Assembly: GCA_023362775.1 (NCBI GenBank)
Contig: JALMGJ010000001.1
Span: 67,149,501 to 67,213,500 of the forward strand
DNA from: Charina bottae
Taxonomy: Eukaryota; Chordata; Lepidosauria; Squamata; Charinaidae
Direction of reading: 5' to 3'
DNA: 64,000 bases
The translations under genes were made by a program, and so were the position numbers. How positions within the stretch are numbered: position 1 is the first letter of the stretch; the number at the start of each line of letters is the position of its first letter. The notes below the pieces were generated by a model, which was given only the letters and a program-made list of their open reading frames with translations, made no database searches and had not been told where the DNA came from. Below are positions 47,631-60,179 of the stretch, piece after piece.

Positions 47631-49950
47631 AAGTTCATGTGAATAGTAAAGACTCTCTTCTTATGGAACATCTGACAAATTATTAATGCTGCCTCCATTT
47701 CTAAATCAAGTTTATACTCAAAATGAAAGGATTAAAGAAAGATACAATATCCAGAAATACTTAGAATTGTTTTATTCCAACAACTTTGTCTCTCTCCCTG
47801 AAGAGAAAATTGAGTACTAGGATAAGACTGGTGATCGAACCTTTGCTTTTAAAAGAAATTAATTTTGCCTAAAATCTGCCACCATACCAACAAATCATCA
47901 GGAGTAATTAGTGGAGCATCAGATTATTGAAGCCTGAGAGGGCATGACATATGAAAACAAATCCATATGTTAACACACATATGGCTAATATTATATGCTA
48001 CGGGGCACATGACAGACAGTGTGATCTTCGAGTTAAATATTAAAGCCAAATGAAAGATCCCTGGTAATTATACATGTCTGTAAAAACAATTGAGCTGTAC
48101 CACTCAAATACCTTAACACTTACCATGTGAGGAATAATTTGTTTGAATTTGTTCTCTTAATGCCAGTTAATGGATATGGGCCCATATATAATGAGGATTC
48201 CTTTTCTTGTTTTATTTGTCAGAATTTTCATTTCAAGGTAAACATCATTCTAGATAGCTGAACTTACTTTCATTTATCCCTACCTGCCTGCCTTGTCAAA
48301 AAAGAGGTAATTTTCTTCTGCACTATTCACATCGTGCCTACTTTCTCCCCTGTGCCTACCAACCTGTCATTCAACACTTTATCTTACTTGCTCTAAAGAA
48401 ATAGCTATTTTTTCTGCCTCGCAGTTTAAAAGAAACCCTGTTGAGAAGCAGGGGTATATATGTATCTTGCACATCAATCTCTAAATGATGGACATTTAAG
48501 ACCCAGAGAGATGCATATTGATTGCAATCAAGGAATTATCAAGTAATCCCCAAAGGCTAAATAGTGCAAAAGAAACCTCTTGGTAAGTCACATTGCTCTA
48601 CAAATTAAGTGTAGGTTTTTGCTAATGGAAGTATTTTGAATAAAATTTTCAGACCCATTTTCTGCCACAAGGGTTCTAAAAACAAGATAAATAAATAATA
48701 GTGAGATGATGAACCCCAAGAAAGTCTATGAAAATCAGAGGTAGTGAAACATACTGTATCCTTTATATATCCCTCAAAATTCCCCACAGAGGTGGTCCTT
48801 CTACCATGATAGTTGCCCAGATACTCTAGTAATTCACATTCCCATCCTTACCAGTCCATTGCATATTTAAAGGCTCAGTCTGCAAAGATTGGATGGGAAA
48901 ATAGCTGGGCCAAAGTGCCAAAGTGCCATCTGTACACACAGCTGCTTATGCATAATCCAAAGTGGGTGTCAAAAAAATCCACCCATCCTGGATGGTAGAT
49001 TATGGAGCCATATGGGAGAAAGGAGAACAACCTGATTGACAGGCATTTCAGATTCTATAATATAAATGTCATGCAGACAGTTGTGCACAAAATTCAAAGC
49101 CTGCCACCTGCCACAGGGAAAGCTACCAAAATCTCTTTTGAAAATGAATATTTGGAAACAAGCCTTTTCTGGGAGAAGGAAGAATTTAACAAGACTGATC
49201 TCTTGAAATCCCTTCTTAATGGACATGAAGCAGGCAAAAGAGTCCTGCAGCAATGCTCTGTCTGAAAAGTTCCTGTCTGCTCGAAAGATCATGTGCACCC
49301 TTGGCCTATGAGAAAACATATCAGGGCTGCAGTCTACAAAGTAGCCAAGGGCTGGAAAAAGAACCAGGCAAGGGAGGACAAAAATTACATTTGATTCTTT
49401 TTATTTCCATTCCTATTAAATTACCTGAATTTAAGTACCCTCAACATGGTTTACTTCCTAGATATTTAATTATACCTCCTTGTTTCATGTCAAAATTACA
49501 GCGTACTGGCTTTGGGGCTGCATTCAAGACTTTTGAATGCCACCTGTGGCCTTGGGATCTTGGGATGTGTGTGCCTAATGTGGAGCAGACTTATTCTCTG
49601 AGAATGGGATGAGTACTAATGATTGGAAATGTCAGGGAAGTAGACAAAGGTTAAATATTGGAGACTTCATGCTCTTTCTGATGGCACTATCTCCACTCTC
49701 CAACCTCTCCAAAGCATGTTGAAGTTGGCTATGTAATCATCATCACTCCTTGAGATATTTGGATGGCTGAAAAAAGGGAGTGAACTGCTATGGTAATGTA
49801 TGGGGTGTGCTCCCATTCCCTCCTCCATATGCTGGAAAAGTACATATAATTTTTCATTATAAAAAGGTATAGAGCTGGGATCTCTGTGCCAGCCCTGGTT
49901 TCTCCTCCTCCTTGTTTTGATGAAGAAAGTCTAAAGATCATTTTTAATCA
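47631..49950. other. Single-copy DNA, no gene seen
   Basis: No coding sequence or clear repeat recognised. Confidence 0.5.
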
Positions 49951-49952
49951 TG

Positions 49953-52863
49953 TATAACAGAGACCTGGCTGGGCCCAGAAGGAGGGGTTGCCCTTTCGGA
50001 AATGTGTCCAGCCGGGTTTCGAGTATGGCATCAGCCAAGACAACGGGGCAGGGGAGGCGGGGTGGCAGTTGTTATCCGAGAGTCTCTTATGGCCTCCAGG
50101 GGCGCTGCTCCACAAGTGACCGGATGTGAGACCCTGTTTTTCAGGTTGGGTTCCCAAGCACAGTTGGGAGTGTTGCTACTGTACCAGCCCCCCTGCTGCG
50201 TAGCAACCTCTCTGCCCGAGCTGCTCGAGGCCGTCTCTGGGTTGGCAGTGGAGTTCCCCAGACTCATGGTTTTGGGGGATTTCAATCTGCTGTCCCTGGG
50301 ACGGGCCTCGGAAGCGGCCCGGGAGTTCATGACTACCATGGCAGCCATGGGCCTGTCGCAGATTATTCAGGACCCGACTTGAGACAGTGGTCTCACGCCG
50401 GACTTGGTTTTCTTGTCAGAGCAGTGGCAATGTGATCTGAGGGGAGAGTTACATCTGTCCCCATTGTCATGGTCAGACCACGCCCTGGTGACCTTGAGGC
50501 TCTTGTGTGCTGCCCCACTCCGCAGGGAGGCAGGACCTATTAGATTGGTCCACCCCCGGTGACTTATGGACCCAATGAGGTTTCAGAGGGAGCTGGGGGT
50601 TATACCTGAAGATCTGCAACACGGTCCAGCGGAGGTCTTGGCCGCAGCTTGGAATAAGGAGGCGGCTGAGGCCTTGGACAGGATCACGCCTATGCGACCT
50701 CTCTTGCCTCGTTCGACCCGTCACTCCCCATGGTTCACGGAGGAGTTGAGGGTTTTGAAGAGGGTTAAGAGACGTCTGGAGCGCCGCTGGAGGAAGACGA
50801 AGACTGAATCTGACCGGACACAATCTAGAGCCGCTATTAGGGCCTACCTTGTGGCGGTAAGAGCGGCGAAACGTGAATATTTCTCCGCTCTTATTGCATC
50901 CGCAGAATGCCGCCCAATGGCCCTGTTTAAGATTACGAGATCTCTTTTGGGTCACGAAGATACAGTGACCCATTTACAGGGCCAGTCGGAAGAGTTTGCC
51001 GAGCATCTGCAGGACAAAATCGCTCAGATTCATTCTAAGTTAAACTCTAAGCGTGAGGCACAATCTGGGGAGATGCCAGGGGTACGTACTTACCCTGTTA
51101 TCTGGGAACGGTTTGACCCTGTTGGGCCTGATGAAGTAGACAGAATCCTCCGGATTGTAAATGCCACCACATGCCATCTAGACCCGTGTCCCTCCTGGCT
51201 GGTCAAATCATCCCGGGAGGTTACATGTGGTTGGGTTCAGGCGATGATTAATACATCTTTGGGGGAGGCGGTATTTCTGATGGTCTTCAAGAAGGCCCTG
51301 GTGCACCCCCTCCTCAAGAAGCCTTCCCTGGACCCTACTGTTTTAAACAACTTTCGTCCTGTCTCCCACCTTCCCTTTTTGGGAAAGGTGGTTGAGAAGG
51401 TGGTGGCGCTGCAACTCCAGAGGATTCTGGATGAAACGGATTATCTAGACCCCTTTCAGTCAGGTTTCAGGCCGGGATATGGGACAGAGACTGCATTGGT
51501 CGCGCTTATGGATGATCTTTGGCGGGAGCGAGATGGAGGGAGTGCATCCATTCTAACTCTCTTGGACCTCTCAGCGGCTTTTGATACCGTCGACCATGGT
51601 ATCCTTTTGGGGCGGCTCAGGGAATTGGGAGTGGGCGGCGTTGTTTTGTGCTGGTTCGCCTCCTTTCTCCAGGGCCGTTCCCAATCGGTGGTGATAGGAG
51701 AGGAGAGATCTGACCCTCGACCCCTCTTGTGTGGGGTGCCGCAGGGTTCGGTTCTCTCTCCTCTCCTATTTAACATCTATATGCAGCCGCTGGGTAAGAT
51801 CATCCGTCACCATGGGATGAGGTATCACCAGTACGCTGATGATACCCAGTTGTACATCTCCATCCCGGGTGAAGTAAGTGTTGCAGTTGACACCCTTTCT
51901 CAGTGTCTGGAGGCTGTAGGGGCCTGGATGGGGCACAACAGGCTTCAGCTGAACCCTGGTAAGACAGAGTGGCTGTGGATTGATGGCGTCTCGATTTCCA
52001 GGAAGTTGTCATCTTTAACTCTGGATGGGGGGGCACTACCCTGTTCAGATTCAGTACGAAACTTGGGGGTCCTCCTGGACTCACGACTCCTGCTCGAGGA
52101 GCAGGTGGCAGTCGTGGCCAGGAGGGCCTTTGCACAGCTTCGGGTGGTGCACCAGTTGCGCCCCTTCCTGGATCGGGAGGCCCTCCAAACAGTCACTCAT
52201 GCCCTTGTCATCTCCCATATAGATTATTGCAACGCGCTCTACATGGGGCTACCCTTGAAGAGTATCCGGAAGCTTCAGCTGGTCCAGAATGCAGCTGCAT
52301 GGGTAGTTCTGGGTGCTATGAGATCAGCACATATAACACCGCTACTCCGTGAGCTGCATTGGGTACCAGTTTGCTTCCGGATTCAATTCAAGGTGTTGGT
52401 TATCACCTTTAAAGCCCTACATGGCATGGGACCAGGGTATCTGAGGGACCGTCTTCTCCCGACCACATCTACCCGCCCCACCCGATCATGCAGGGAGGGC
52501 ATGCTTCGGATCCCTTCTGTAAAAGAATTCCATCTAGCGGGATCCAGGAGGCGTGCCTTCTCGGCAATAGCACCCGCCCTGTGGAATAACTTGCCCCCTG
52601 AGGTGAGACTGGCACCCTCGCTCCTGGCCTTTAGGAAGTCCTTGAAGACCTGGCTCTGCCACCGGTCCTGGAGTGAAGGAAATGATAGTTCCTCCTGGGT
52701 GTGGTTGGCTTAGTGGTTTTCCTCCTTTTAAGAACAAACCATTTCTTGGATTTTTATTTTTTATTTTTATGGTAGTTTTAATGTATAGGTTTTATCTTTT
52801 ATATTGATTGTAAACCGCCCAGAGTCTACCATGGTAGAGATGGGCGGGGATAAATTCAAATAA

Positions 52864-52899
<36 letters not shown>
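49953..52899 (+). mobile_element. CR1-L3/L2-type LINE, long copy 2
   Basis: Starts inside the endonuclease (ITETWL) and runs through RT and C-terminal domain to AACCGCCCAGAGTCTACC, GAGATGGGCGGGGATAAATT and about 45 bases of (AATA)n. It is 5'-truncated relative to the copy at 39540-42825, with which it is clearly homologous throughout. Confidence 0.85.
49957..52713 (+). pseudogene. L2/L3-type LINE ORF2, two in-frame TGAs
   Basis: Endonuclease part up to a TGA at 50380-50382 includes GRGGGVAVVIRESL, LLYQPP and LGDFNLLSLG. The frame continues past a second TGA at 50560-50562 (the other long copy has CGA there) and is then open for 715 codons to 52713. RT boxes: LLDLSAAFDTVDH, CGVPQGSVLSPLLFNIYM, QYADDT. 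The C-terminal block PLLRELHWVPVCFRIQFKVL is intact. The first TGA coincides with the TGA of the copy at 42095-42093. No frameshift seen. The start is lost by truncation. Confidence 0.8.
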
Positions 52900-53627
52900 C
52901 ACATTTGGCTGATGCCTATTACAATCTTCCCTGGCAATGAAAACCTGGCATGTTCCTGATCCTATGGAGACATGTGAATGGATTCATCTGTATATAGGTA
53001 CAATTCCTCTTCAGAGTCTTCCCATCAACACAGGAAGGACAGGTCTGGCACAAATGACTTCCAACTTTACAGTTATTAAATACCAGGTGACATCAGATTG
53101 GTCTATCAATCTGTCTGTCTGACTGACTGACTGCACTATTTAATGTTTTTCTACTTCTAGTGGTGTTCAGTGAGGTACTTTAACAGGACACGGGTGCTTT
53201 TAATTGGTTCTGTGTACATCTGATCCAAAACACTTCAGAGCTATTTTAATATGCAATATCCTGATTCTAAGCCATTTGCATGGTATGTATAGATACATCT
53301 TGCATAGGATAATACACATTATGTCGTATAATAAAATATATACCAAGCTCCATGCTTTATATGATCTAAAATCTAATTTCAAACAGAAGAGGAAAAAGTA
53401 AGGAGGAAGAGAAAACAAAAAAGAGACAGGAAGGGGAAAAATAATGCAACGTTCATGTGTCTCTTAAGGATAAATGAAGTTGATTTGTAAATAATGTCAG
53501 TACCATAACTTTAAAACAAACATGAAAAAGCCATAACCCTAACAAAAGGCCATGTTCTGATCAAATGCAATTAGGAGAAAAACCAGTTCAATGTGTGTTG
53601 TTATTTATCATAACTTTAACAGAGTGA

Positions 53628-53661
<34 letters not shown>

Positions 53662-54928
53662 AAACAACTTTATAAAATATTATCCATTCAACCCCCCCTC
53701 ACTACCACCATTCTCTAATAGAGCTGGTCCTTATCAAGCTAATCAAGGAAGAAGTTGATGTGGTGGAACTATATATAGGTTTCCATGATGAAGAAAAGGG
53801 CCAAATATGGGTAGAAGCCCATTTCTGATGACAGGCCTGTTGCTTCTATTTGAGCTTTAGATCACTTGGCACATCCTTGCTTTAAGCTCATGGAAATCCT
53901 GGTAAGAGACTGTCCTGCTCAGTTGTGCCTGAGGGGATGTACTCAACGTGGTTGCCTTGATGGCAAGCGGCACTGCAACACAAAACCATCTCTGGAGGTG
54001 AGGGAGAGGGAAGAGGTAGCAACTGCCCAATGTGCTTCTGACACAGGGACAGCCTTTCCAAGGGCAAAGTCTGATTGTGTGAGATTAAAAGATCCTCTTT
54101 CTTACCTCTGTGATTGAGAACATTGAGAAAGCAAATCAAAGCTGGCAGAACAGTTGCAAACGCTTTATGTGGGACTGACCAGCAGCAATGCTGACAGAAA
54201 AAAGCAAATGTAGAGGCAGTCCAAAAAAAAGGTGAAGTGCATTCTGGAAATGCATGTCATGCATACAATTAGCCTTCTCAAGGAAAGAAAAAAAGCCCTC
54301 ATTCTTCCTGTTGCTACACTTTTACTTAAAAATGAATGATAATATAAAGAACACTCACCTTAATAAGTACATTTGAGACTGTGGCCAATTCCCTTTCTAA
54401 TTTAAGATAATTTTTATTAAACTGTAATCACTGCATGCTCTTTCTTTCCTCTTCTTTCTGCATTGGGAACAATAAATGGAAACAACTTCAGTATTGTTAT
54501 CTGTCTCTGAATAATAGGTTTCTCTGCAGAATGAAAGATTTGCTTTCATAGCTACTACATGGAAGAAATTCAAGAGAAGAAACCTGTCTGTAGAGGAGGA
54601 TGGATCAGAATATTTATCCACTGAATTTCTGCCCTAGATGCGGGGGGTGGGTGGGGGGAGAACAGAAGCTAAGATGAACCATGTAGGAAGTTGCATTACA
54701 CATATAGGAGTATTTCAGCAAGTGAATCAGCCAACATTGTTTTGGTATGTTGGATAAGTGAGAAAATAAGGAAATTAAAGTTAACTGGAGCTTTTTCATT
54801 CATTCTTCCCATATGGAATCAAAATGATGATGTCCTATGTTGTAGGAACAGAAAGTTTGAAATAAGCACTCTGTTCTGTTCAAGAACATACCTCAAACAT
54901 TTAAAAACCCTGTAGAATCAAGATGGCA
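52900..54928. other. Single-copy DNA with (GAT)n
   Basis: (GAT)n of about 10 units at 53632-53661 and a short TCTG/ACTG run near 53110-53136. No gene is recognised. Confidence 0.55.
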
Positions 54929-55018
54929 GATTTAGAACCCTACACTATCAGAGTTCCAGATTTAGAATGCTGAATAGTCAGGATTCTAGATTTAGAATCC
55001 TGAACACTTAGGATTCTA
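54929..55018 (+). repeat. 30-bp minisatellite, three units
   Basis: Three consecutive 30-base units beginning GATTTAGAA (starts 54929, 54959 and 54989), each containing an ATTCTAGATTT-like border in the later two units. They differ at several positions. Confidence 0.8.
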
Positions 55019-55675
55019 ATTTGCATGGAGAACCAACACATGTAGAACAGACACAGCACTCTAGACCCAGACCTCCCCAAAATTGGGGAGAATGGGTTCA
55101 GCCCCATTCTTCTCCATATACCATAGTATATCACCTGAAGGGCATGTGACTTACTTGAGTGAGAGAGAAAAAAAGAGGCATAAAAGGAAAAAGAAGAATA
55201 ACAGTTGAATAAAGTTACATTGAAAGGAGTGAGAATCCATCTAAATAAACAGCAATGTCCCTCTACATGGTATTTTCTGGTATATAAACTTGTGCACATG
55301 ACACTGTAGCCTTCCTCAACCTGTATGTCTATGGTTAAGATGTTACAAAAATTCTTCCATTTATAATTCAGGCTTTCACATCATAGGCTATTCCTTGAGA
55401 TTTCAGAACCAATAGCTCTGGACAGCGATAATCATACTCTACATAGGTTTCTAACTCTCAGACAATGTTATCTCCCCTTACAGTACTCTCATTCTTCTCT
55501 TTCAACCTCCTAGCTGAGACATGCATGCAGGGCTAGATAGGGGTGACTGAGGCTTAGTAATGCCCACTCCTGGCCAACAGAAGGTGGGGAAGAAGGTGAA
55601 ATTGAATTCACACACTTTCAGTAGAGATACAAACCTCAGGATTCTATGAAGTAATTGAAATACAAGAGAAACCAT

Positions 55676-55918
55676 CTCAGCCAGTTCGATCTAGTGGTTA
55701 AGGCACCAGCCTAGAAACCAGGAGACTGAGAGTTCTAGGCCTGCCTTAGGCATGAAAGCCAGCTGGGTGACCTTGGGCCAGTCACACTCTCTCACCCCAA
55801 CTCACCTCACAGGGTTGTTGTTGTGGGGAAAATAGGAGGAGCAAGGAGTGTTAGGCATGTCCACCACCTTGAGTTATTTATAAAAATATTAAAGGTGGAT
55901 AAAAAATCTAAAAAAAAT
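55676..55918 (+). mobile_element. tRNA-derived SINE, possible Sauria-type
   Basis: The head CCAGTTCGATCTAGTGGTTA with AGGCACCAGCCTAG, then GAGAGTTCTAGGCC in the B-box position, matches the head of the SINE at 4785-5008. The tail differs: GGGTTGTTGTTGTGGGG, then CCTTGAGTTATTTATAAAAA and a poly-A-rich end, a tail type shared with LINE 3' ends in squamates. No target duplication found. Confidence 0.65.
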
Positions 55919-56165
55919 AGGATTTGGGTTAAAAAGAGAGTCCTGTGCTCAGAAGAAAACTCTTTAAAAAAACAGGCATTTTGTGTTGGGTGCTGAGCTT
56001 TCAAAATAGTTGTCCTGAGCAAAAAACAGTTCATGTACTATAAAGTTTTAAAAAAGAAAATCCCCAGTGGGATGGCAGAAAAGCTCACCACTTTGAAAAT
56101 TCCTGCCTCCACTGCATTCTTCTTATCAATATTCCGAAATGTGGCCCACAAAGTTGTTGCCCTCA

Positions 56166-56205
<40 letters not shown>

Positions 56206-56523
56206 AGGTTTTGGCTGCCAGCGATTGTGCAGAGGTTAAGGCAGGTGCAGCAAAGAGGAGAGGAGGAAGGAGGGTGAAGTATCTGTGCTTAGACAATGAG
56301 GAAAAGGACCACCATTTCTCTCTCTAGCAAGCCTCTGGAGAGAAGGAGAAGAAAAGCCAGTGGAGCTCCACCACAGTTGGTGGGGATGCAGGGAGCAAGG
56401 AAGCAGGCTGTGGGGAGGGAGTGTGTGATAGAAGGCATGGAAGCAGTGGTCACCTGGTGGGAGATGGCACCAGAGGTTACTGATAGGCATAGCAACTGTG
56501 TGAGATATCTGCCACATGGTTTC
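55919..56523. other. Single-copy DNA with (CTG)n
   Basis: A (CTG)n run at 56167-56202 (12 units) lies in this stretch. Open frames through it give poly-Ala or poly-Leu and are treated as artefacts. Confidence 0.6.
56167..56202 (+). repeat. (CTG)12 microsatellite
   Basis: Twelve uninterrupted CTG units followed by TTG. Confidence 0.95.
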
Positions 56524-56551
56524 TATTCTTAAGTTAGACTAAAAAAAAGAC

Positions 56552-59500
56552 TCATGAATTTTGCAACATGGAATATACGGACACTGCAAGACAACATGGA
56601 TAGTGAACAACCTGAACGTAGGACTGCCATTATTGCAAGGGAGCTGAGACATTTTAATATTGATATAGCAGCACTCCAAGAAACTCGAAGAGCAGGAGAA
56701 GGACAGTTGAAGGAAGAAAAAGGAGGTTATACCTTCTTTTGGAAAGGACTGTCTGAACAAGAACGACGAATACATGGGGTAGGCTTTGCTATCAAAAACG
56801 ACCTTGTGAAGCTCTTGTCAGAAGTTCCCACTGGGATTAACGAATGACTCTCAATTCTCCGAATAAAACTCGCCAAAAACCAACAGGCAACTATCCTAAG
56901 TGCTTACGCACCAACACTAGATGCAGATGAGGATATCAAGGAAAAATTGTATACCCAGCTGGACACCATCTTATCAGAGATACCAAAGGAGGATAAAATT
57001 ATCCTCCTGGGCGATTTCAATGCAAGAGTTGGACGTGACTTTGATTTGTGGCCGGGGATCATTGGGAAAGAAGGAGTTGACAATAGCAACATGAATGGAA
57101 TCTTACTTCTGACTAAATGTGCAGAGCATAATCTTGTCATTACTAACACACTATTTCGCCAGAAAAATAAATTTAAAACATCATGGAAGCACCCACGGTC
57201 GAAGCACTGGCATCTTTTAGATTATGTAATTGTCCATGCTAGAGATCGCCATGATGTACTTCTCACCAGAGCCATGACGAGCGCTGATGACTGCTGGACA
57301 GACCATCGATTAATTCGATCCACGATGGCCATAAAGATTGTCCCTCATCGTAGGCTCCAAGGAAGAAAACCAAGGCGTAAAATGAATACACTGGCCCTTC
57401 AAGATCCTATTAAACGAGCTTGCTTTCAATCAACTCTCAAGGAACATCTGCCTATGGAACTCCCTGAAAATGTTGAGGAACACTGGATTAAATTGAAGAC
57501 TTCTATTATTTCAGCCTGTGAACAAACTATCGGATACCAAACTAAGAGACATCAGGACTGGTTTGATGAGAATGATAGTGAGATTTAACATATTATTGAC
57601 AAGAAAAGGAAAGCCTTCCGGATATGGCAAAAAGATATTAACTGTGCCGTTAAGAAAAAAATCTACGCCAGTGCAAAGGCAGAAGTCCAAAGAAGAACTA
57701 GAGAACTTAAGAACATATGGTGGATAAAAAAAGCCCAAGAAACCCAACATTTTGCAGATGCGCATGATGCATGGGGCTTTTTTAATGCCATAAAAGCCAT
57801 CTATGGACCAACAAACTATGGTACAAATCCCTTACGCTCAATAGATGGTGCTAAACTTCTAAAGGACAAAGAGTCTATTGCACTGCGCTGGAAAGAGCAT
57901 TACTACAATCTCCTTAATCATCACTCTACTGTGGCTGATGAAGTCTTCTTTCAAATCCCGCAAAAACAAATAAGAGATGAGCTTGCAGTACCCCCTAGTT
58001 TGGAGGAAGTCAGTAAAGCCACTAAACAAATGAAAAACAACAAAGCTAGTGGACCTGATGGGATTCCTGCTGAAGTCTTTAAAGAAGGCGGGCCTGAACT
58101 TACACAACAACTTCATAAGCTCATCGAAAAAATCTGGATGAGGGAGGATATTCCAGCAGACTTTAGGGATGACATAATTATCACTCTCTTTAAAAAGGGT
58201 GATAGAACAGACTGTGGAAACTATCGAGGCATCTCCCTTCTAGCTACAGCAGGCAAAATCCTGGCAAAGATCATCGCAAACCGTCTCCTATCTATATCAG
58301 AAGACATCCTCCCTGAAATGCAAAATGGCTTCCGCCCTTCCAGGGGAACAGTGGATATGATCTTCACTGCACGACAGCTTCAAGAAAAATGCAAGGAGCA
58401 AAACCGCCCTCTGTACATGGCATTTATTGATCTGACTAAAGCTTTTGATACTGTAATCGTACTGCTCTCTGGACCATCCTTCTGAAAATCTGATGCCCTG
58501 ATAAATTTGTGAACATCTTGCGGCTACTCCATGACGACATGATGGCAACAATCCTGGATAACAATGGCTCTCAAAGCGATCCATTTAAAGTGGAATCCGG
58601 CGTTAAACAGGGATGTGTTATTGCTCCAACCTTATTCGCTATCTTCATCGCTATGATTATGCACCTTGTTGAAGAGAAACTTCCTACTGGTGTAGAAATT
58701 ATATATCGAACAGATGGAAAGCTTTTTAATCTTAGTAGGCTGAAAGCAAAAAATAAGGTAATTGCAACTTCTGTTATAGAACTTCAATATGCTGATGATA
58801 ACGTAGTCTGTGCACACTCCGAGGAAGATCTTCAAACTATCCTAAACATCTTTGCAGAAGCATATGAAAAGCTCGGCCTCTTTATTAACATTAAAAAAAC
58901 CAAAGTGCTTTACCAGCAAGTTCGAACCAATCCCTCCGCAGCACCATCAATCCAGCTTAAAGGTGTGTCCCTAGAAAATGTCAACCACTTTTCTTATCTC
59001 GGCAGCCATCTATCTACAAAAGCCGACATCGACGCTGAAATTCAGCATCGCCTGAGCTCTGTGAGTGTAGCTTTCTCCCGAATGAAGCATAGAGTATTTG
59101 AGGATCGGGACATTCACAGGGAGACCAAAATGCTTGTTTACAAAGCCATTGTACTACCAACCCTTCTGTACACCTGTGAAACATGGACCCTCTACAAACG
59201 CCACCTCCAACTTCTTGAAAGATTCCATCAACGCTGCCTCCGAAAAATTCTGCAAATTACTTGGGAAGATAGGCAGACTAATGTTAGCGTATTAGAAGAA
59301 GCGAAAACCACCAGCATTGAAACAATGATCATCCAACATCAACTTCGCTGGACCGGCCATGTTGTTCGAATGCCTGACCATCGTCTTCCAAAGCAGCTAC
59401 TTTACTCCCAACTTAAGAATGGAAAACGGAATATTGGTGGACAGCAAAAGAGATTCAAAGACACTCTCAAAGCTAATTTAAAAAAATGTAATATCAGCAT

Positions 59501-59787
59501 TGAGAACTGGGAACCCCTAACACATGAGCGTTTCAATTGGAGGTCAGCCTTTATTAAAGGCGCTATGGACTTTGAAGAAGCATGAGTACAGGGCAAAAGG
59601 GAAAAAAGAGCTAAAAGGAAGGCATGTCAAGCAAACCCTCATCATGACCGTCTCCCACCCGGAAACCTATGCCCTCATTGTGGGAGGTTGTGCGGATCCA
59701 GAATTGGCCTTTACAGCCACTTACGGATCCACTGTTAGAATTTTACCCTTGGAAGACAATCTTACTCGGCTACGAGTGATCGCCAAT
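56552..59787 (+). mobile_element. Complete RTE-X-like APE-type LINE with a 28-bp target duplication
   Basis: 3,236 bp bounded by an identical 28-base direct repeat at 56524-56551 and 59788-59815 (begins TATTCTTAAG, includes an A8 run). The ORF starts 2 bases after the left edge, so there is essentially no 5' UTR. The 3' end has no poly-A or microsatellite. It ends ACTCGGCTACGAGTGATCGC with a small hairpin (ACTCG/CGAGT, loop GCTA) and a few AT bases. The clade is APE-type and RTE-like; RTE-X or Proto2-like is my best guess. Confidence 0.85.
56554..59738 (+). pseudogene. RTE-X-like LINE ORF: endonuclease, reverse transcriptase and C-terminal C2H2 finger (broken)
   Basis: ATG at 56554. Endonuclease: FATWNIRTL, ALQETR, LLGDFNARVG, NTLF, and DHRLIRSTM. 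RT: NNKASGPDGIPAEVFK, NYRGISLL, FIDLTKAFDTV, GVKQGCVIAPTLFAIFI, QYADDNV. The C-terminal domain includes RWTGHVVRMPDHRLPKQLL. Breaks: TGA at 56845-56847, TAA at 57586-57588, a 1-base frameshift near 58455-58460 (with a TGA just after it in the corrected frame, near 58490), and TGA at 59583-59585. Past the last TGA the same frame stays open to TAG 59736-59738 and encodes a C-x2-C-x12-H-x3-H finger (59670-59732). Several stops fit C-to-T change. Not functional. Confidence 0.8.
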
Positions 59788-59815
59788 TATTCTTAAGTTA
59801 GACTAAAAAAAAGAC

Positions 59816-60179
59816 AAGAAAGGATAATGGGTTGCTGGGAAAATTCTGTTCTCTTCATCAGCCAACACAGAAATAGAGAAATTGTCATGGTGGCACAGAG
59901 ACCCACAGCTGGATGGGAGGGGCAGTCCTGCAATGGGTCAACTAGAGCCTACAGATCACAGATTTCCCTTAGGTTCTCCTCCATGTGAATCAAAACGTTT
60001 GCGTAGGAAGTTGTATTGCATTTTTTGAATACCACCTCCCTGCTGGATCACTGTGATCCAACTTCAGCCTGCCTCAGTGGCACCAAGATGTGAGGACATG
60101 TACTCAACAAGCATCAAGCAGTCCATCTTGACACTGGGGAGAGGAGGTGCATGGATGAAAAGTACAGTATATGCTTCAC
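59816..60179. other. Single-copy DNA, no gene seen
   Basis: No coding sequence or repeat recognised. Confidence 0.5.

Noticed and set aside
56139..56327. Poly-alanine protein at the (CTG)n repeat
   Set aside because: Frame depends on the triplet repeat; no surrounding gene structure.
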